Below are positions 60,863-64,000 of a stretch of 64,000 bases of DNA, piece after piece. The notes under the pieces were generated by a model, which ran no database searches, was not told where the DNA came from, and saw only the letters and a program-made list of their open reading frames with translations. The stretch comes from Emticicia sp051209875 (GTDB lineage: Bacteria > Bacteroidota > Bacteroidia > Cytophagales > Spirosomataceae): contig NZ_JBNTQY010000001.1 of NCBI RefSeq assembly GCF_051209875.1, positions 2,976,001-3,040,000 of the forward strand. Reading direction: 5' to 3'. The translations under genes and the position numbers were made by a program. Each line of letters starts with the position of its first letter. Position 1 is the stretch's first letter.

Positions 60863-60946
60863 TAGTTCTGAGTTCTGAGTTTAGAGTGCTGAGTTATTTT
60901 TTCTCAGAAACTCCAATTCAGAACTCAGCACTCTAAACTCAGAACT
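60863..60946. repeat. Perfect 25-base inverted repeat (heptad type) between cysD and cysN
   Basis: Arms 60873-60897 and 60922-60946 are perfect reverse complements over 25 bases, loop 24 bases. The left side reads TTCTGAG, TTCTGAG, TTTAGAG, TGCTGAG; the right side AATTCAG, AACTCAG, CACTCTA, AACTCAG. It is the strongest hairpin in the window and separates two genes whose products form one enzyme. Confidence 0.9.
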
Positions 60947-60954
60947 TATTTAAA

Positions 60955-62214
60955 ATGGATATATTAAGAATAGCAACAGCAGGATCGGTAGATGATGGAA
61001 AAAGTACACTCATCGGACGCTTGCTTTATGAAACAAATTCGATTACAAAAGATAAAATAGAAGCACTTGAATCAGCATCTAAACGAAAAGGACTTGATTT
61101 TTTAGACCTTTCTTTGTTGACTGATGGTTTGATTGCTGAACGTGAACAAGGTATTACAATTGATGTAGCACATATTTATTTCAGTACTCCCAATCGTAAA
61201 TACATCATCGCTGATACACCTGGTCACTTTGAATATACAAGAAATATGGTTACGGGTGCATCAAACACTTCCGTTTCAATCATATTAATTGATGCCCGAA
61301 ATGGTGTTGTTGAGCAAACCAAACGACATTTTTATATTTCTTCGATGCTACGCATTAAAAATATTGTTGTAGCTGTCAATAAGATGGATTTGGTAGATTA
61401 TAGCCAAGAACGTTTTGAGGCAATTAAAACTGAACTTTTGGCCATTGCTGAGCAAGTGAGCTTTAAAGGACAAAATTTGCAATTTATTCCTATTTCATCA
61501 TTGTACGGTGAAAATTTAGTTAGAAAGTCAGCCGAAACACCTTGGTACCAAGGTGAAACATTGCTTGATACTTTAGAAAAAGTAAGCTCCCAAAACGCCG
61601 AACTAAGTACCATACAAGCTCGTTTCCCAGTTCAGCAAGTGATTAGACCCAAAACTGAAGATTTCCATGATTTCAGAGGCTATGCAGGAAAAATTGCCAG
61701 TGGTAGCTTTTTGGTTGGAGATTTAGTCGAAGCATTACCAAGTGGGCAAATTAGTAAAATAAAAACAATTGAAAAATTTGGTCAACAATTGGAATTGGGC
61801 AAAGCAAAAGAATCTGTTGTCATTACACTTGAAGATAATATTGATGTAAGCAGAGGAAATATGTTAGTTAAAGTTGGAGAAACCCCTCCTTCTTTAAAAG
61901 AAATTCAAGCAAAAATTTGTTGGTTAGATAGTACAATATTATCGGTTGGTAAATCGTATCTATTACAACACGGTATCAACCGAGTGAAGGCAAAAGTGAC
62001 AAAAATCAATACTTTGATTGACATCAAAGATATGACTTTGAACAATACACCAGCAGCAGATGGTGGCATCAAGCTCAATGAAATTGGTTGGATAACTGTA
62101 AAAACCGCTAATCCAATTTATGCTGATAAGTATGAAGATAATCCAGCTAACGGCTCTTTCATTTTAATTGATGAAATGAGTAATAATACAGTAGGCGTAG
62201 GATTTGTAGAATAA
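60955..62214 (+). CDS. cysN: Sulfate adenylyltransferase subunit 1 (GTPase)
   Basis: GTPase subunit that drives APS synthesis by CysD, 419 residues. EF-Tu-like motifs: GSVDDGKSTLIGRLLYE, the AEREQGITIDVAH switch I, DTPGHFEYTRNM, NKMDLVDY. Beta-barrel domains follow. It lacks the C-terminal APS kinase found in CysNC fusions, in keeping with the APS reductase upstream. A strong terminator follows the stop by 80 bases. Confidence 0.96.
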   Translation: MDILRIATAGSVDDGKSTLIGRLLYETNSITKDKIEALESASKRKGLDFLDLSLLTDGLIAEREQGITIDVAHIYFSTPNRKYIIADTPGHFEYTRNMVTGASNTSVSIILIDARNGVVEQTKRHFYISSMLRIKNIVVAVNKMDLVDYSQERFEAIKTELLAIAEQVSFKGQNLQFIPISSLYGENLVRKSAETPWYQGETLLDTLEKVSSQNAELSTIQARFPVQQVIRPKTEDFHDFRGYAGKIASGSFLVGDLVEALPSGQISKIKTIEKFGQQLELGKAKESVVITLEDNIDVSRGNMLVKVGETPPSLKEIQAKICWLDSTILSVGKSYLLQHGINRVKAKVTKINTLIDIKDMTLNNTPAADGGIKLNEIGWITVKTANPIYADKYEDNPANGSFILIDEMSNNTVGVGFVE

Positions 62215-62293
62215 AGATACAAGTACAACAGATTTATATTAATTACTCATCAACTAACTTCCGAAAACATATAGTTTAGGTAAGTTGAAAAAT

Positions 62294-62322
62294 AGACGGC
62301 TAACTTGGCTGTCTTTTTTTTT
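62294..62322. terminator. Terminator of the sulfur operon
   Basis: Stem AGACGGC (62294-62300) with GCTGTCT (62308-62314, one G-T pair), loop 7, then nine T. It lies between the convergent cysN and GH108-like genes. Confidence 0.85.
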
Positions 62323-62324
62323 GC

Positions 62325-62933
62325 CTATTTTACATCATCAGCCGTGGATTGTTCGGTTTGTTTTTTCGCTTTTGGTAGTACAATATAGTCTTCTACGATA
62401 TTACCTTCTTCTTCTCGTTGTTCTTCCATATAAAAAGACTTTGCTCTTTTAAACCATCCTTTGTTTATACGAGCATCTTTTCGAGTACGATAATAACGAA
62501 GTCGATACTCTACGTATGGATTTACAATATCTTCAGGATGTTCAAAACTATTGGCAACATTTACATCCTCAAGCGATAAAATGCCATCTTGTGCTACACC
62601 AATAATTTTTTCAAAAGCCGTAATATTTCTATTATCTTTACCAACACCTGCATTTATGAGATGATCTATAAAAACTTCAGCTACTTCCTGACTTGTGAAA
62701 CGATTTCCATAATAGCGATCCCAATAATAGTGGCGATGTATATATAATGCTTCACTTTTGGAAAAAATTTTGTTTCCCCAAATTGGTTTATGGATACCAT
62801 ACCCCTCTCCTTCAAATTTTAAAAGTTTCGGAGCATATTTATTAAATGAAGCTCCTTGATTAATAAATATTACGCAAATAAATGATAAAATGCTGATAGC
62901 CAGCAAAGAGAAAATCGCTTTTTTTAAGTTCAT
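62325..62933 (-). CDS. GH108-like secreted lysozyme-type protein
   Basis: A 202-residue protein with an N-terminal hydrophobic signal/anchor (AIFSLLAISILSFICVIFI). The domain resembles GH108/secretion-activator proteins: LLKFEGEGYGIHKPIWGNKIFSKSEA with Glu as candidate catalytic residue, then VAEVFIDHLINAGVGKDNRNITAFEKIIG and a peptidoglycan-binding-3-like second half (both regions). The usual EGGY core reads EGEGY. A charged tail of about 30 residues follows. It is a paralogue of the protein at 63170, about 240 bases apart. Probably a cell-wall enzyme; activity is not proven by sequence. Confidence 0.78.
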   Translation of the reverse strand: MNLKKAIFSLLAISILSFICVIFINQGASFNKYAPKLLKFEGEGYGIHKPIWGNKIFSKSEALYIHRHYYWDRYYGNRFTSQEVAEVFIDHLINAGVGKDNRNITAFEKIIGVAQDGILSLEDVNVANSFEHPEDIVNPYVEYRLRYYRTRKDARINKGWFKRAKSFYMEEQREEEGNIVEDYIVLPKAKKQTEQSTADDVK

Positions 62934-63169
62934 TGTGAATTTTTTTCAGTCAAAGCAAATACAAGCAATAATTATACCGCTAAATAAGGTTAAAAAAATA
63001 AATTCGAGTAGAATTGAATAATAGGCTAAATTTCAGTAGGTTAAAAAATGACAAGCAATTTATCAATTGAAGAATAATAAAATTCTATCTAATAGAAGCT
63101 AAATAAAAATACGATTGCTAATACAACGAATTTTGTACTAACAATCGTATTAATTTTGAAAATTTTTGA
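62934..63169. other. AT-rich gap between the two GH108-like genes
   Basis: 236 bases without coding potential. I see no clear -7 box for the downstream gene at 62933 and no terminator hairpin with strong pairing. Confidence 0.4.
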
Positions 63170-63781
63170 TTATTTTCTTACAAGAAGTTCATCATCGAAT
63201 AATTCGAGACATTCATTAACTTCTACTTTAATTAACATTTTAGGTAATATTAAACAATCTGCTAACGAGCAGCCATCTTTATCAATTATCATAAAGCTTT
63301 TCGCTCTTCTTGTCCAACCAGGGTATTTATGGTAGTTTTTTCTTGACTGATAATAAAAGAGGCGATAATTAACAAATGGATTAATAATTTTTTCAGGAAT
63401 AGAAATACGATTGGCAACTTTAATGTCCTCACGAGACAAAACCCCATTCTGTTCTACACCAAGAATTGCTTCGAAAGCCTTGATATTTACACTTTCTTTT
63501 CCTTCACCTGCATTGATTATATGGTCAATAAATACCTCAGCAACAGCTTGACTTTTAAATAAATCTGCATGATATTTGTCCCAGTAAAACTTTTTATGAA
63601 TGCTATATGCTTCATTTTTTGTAAAAAGTTTATTTCCCCAAACTGCTTGATGAATTCCGTAGCCATTACCTTCAAATTTCATTAATTTAGCAAAGTATTT
63701 TTCGAATGAAGCAGCTTTAGAAAACTGGAAAGAAAGAGCGAGTAACAAGGTTGTCAAAACCTTCTTTTGTGTTTGTGTCAT
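63170..63781 (-). CDS. GH108-like secreted lysozyme-type protein (paralogue)
   Basis: A 203-residue paralogue of the protein at 62325. The signal peptide MTQTQKKVLTTLLLALSFQF ends near SKAA. The conserved core reads LMKFEGNGYGIHQAVWGNKLF, with the candidate Glu, and VAEVFIDHIINAGEGKESVNIKAFEAILG (region). I start at the ATG giving MTQTQ (63781): the longer frame to 63838 contains the promoter's -7 box. Its C-terminus is different from the paralogue and lacks the charged tail (KVEVNECLELFDDELLVRK). Confidence 0.78.
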   Translation of the reverse strand: MTQTQKKVLTTLLLALSFQFSKAASFEKYFAKLMKFEGNGYGIHQAVWGNKLFTKNEAYSIHKKFYWDKYHADLFKSQAVAEVFIDHIINAGEGKESVNIKAFEAILGVEQNGVLSREDIKVANRISIPEKIINPFVNYRLFYYQSRKNYHKYPGWTRRAKSFMIIDKDGCSLADCLILPKMLIKVEVNECLELFDDELLVRK

Positions 63782-63804
63782 ATTAGATTCACGATGGTAC
63801 AATA

Positions 63805-63834
63805 CAAAGTAAAACATAATATCTTGATAATCAA
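63805..63834 (-). promoter_or_regulatory. Promoter of the GH108-like gene at 63170
   Basis: On the minus strand TTG (63834-63832), a 20-base spacer and TACTTTG (63811-63805). The expected transcript start is about 15-20 bases before the ATG at 63781. Confidence 0.6.
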
Positions 63835-64000
63835 GCAATTATCCATATTATTTATTAAGTGGCAAAGCAATCTGTTCTAATTTTAACATTAAATCATTAA
63901 ATATTACCATAAGTGATCATACATTAAAGTATTTATTATATCTTTCTAAAATGCTAAACACTTAAAACTAACTTCAGAAAAAAGCGTTGAATTTCTTAGT

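Noticed and set aside
1063..60946. Heptad repeat blocks as CRISPR arrays
   Set aside because: Units are 7 bases with no spacers of 26-40 bases and no cas genes nearby, so they are not CRISPR.
61590..61612. cysN segment encoding AELSTIQ as another inserted heptad copy
   Set aside because: It resembles the sulfite reductase insertion at protein level but matches at only about 13 of 23 bases; it cannot be separated from chance.

Overview
This is an AT-rich chromosomal segment of a Bacteroidota bacterium, most likely from the Cytophagales (an Emticicia/Arcicella-like relative; this is inferred from gene content, not from a search). Evidence: recurrent TAnnTTTG-type -7 promoter boxes, sometimes with a TTG/TTTG box 19-22 bases upstream; a DUF3098 protein next to ftsX and uppP; LytTR regulator pairs; many polysaccharide-degrading enzymes; and frequent GTG or TTG starts. 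I see no rRNA, tRNA, CRISPR array, insertion sequence or prophage.

Layout. (1) Bases 1-6850, plus strand: glucuronoxylan side-chain use. A Gfo/Idh/MocA oxidoreductase cut by the window edge, mannonate dehydratase (uxuA), a VOC protein, a GH67 alpha-glucuronidase, an SDR that probably serves as fructuronate reductase, and a secreted GH43. (2) 7224-7637: a lone FdtA-type cupin. (3) 7671-15274, minus strand: beta-mannan use. A GH26 mannanase, a sodium:sugar symporter, a GH130 mannosylglucose phosphorylase, an AGE-family 2-epimerase and an SGNH acetylesterase together form the mannobiose epimerase/phosphorylase route, with a divergent AraC regulator (15826). (4) 16754-20804: cytoplasmic trehalase and an MFS carrier with a second, paralogous AraC regulator. 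(5) 20877-31020: housekeeping genes: L-asparaginase, ETF beta/alpha, a DUF151 nuclease, an acyltransferase, ftsX, DUF3098, uppP, truB, ribF and a small membrane protein. (6) 31326-39184: pheA, a stand-alone LytTR protein, a secreted GVxG-repeat protein, a LytS/LytTR two-component pair with TPRs, and parE. (7) 39359-53593: surface polysaccharide export and assembly: OPX (Wza-like), PCP (Wzz-like), an ABC exporter (Wzm/Wzt), a PLP sugar aminotransferase, six glycosyltransferase-type proteins and a GmhA-like isomerase. (8) 53671-55638: STAS protein, RNase Z, thioesterase. (9) 55920-62214: assimilatory sulfate reduction: sulfite reductase, TSUP exporter, APS-type reductase, cysD, cysN. (10) 62325-63781: two GH108-like secreted paralogues.

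The most unusual signal is non-coding. At least a dozen gaps between genes are built of degenerate 7-base units (TAATTCG, GGAATTA, TCTGAGT, ACATTTT and relatives). Many are arranged as inverted repeats that would fold into long hairpins, and one copy lies in frame inside the sulfite reductase gene. I know of no description of this family in Bacteroidota. All structures and periodicities were read by eye; no search or folding calculation was run.
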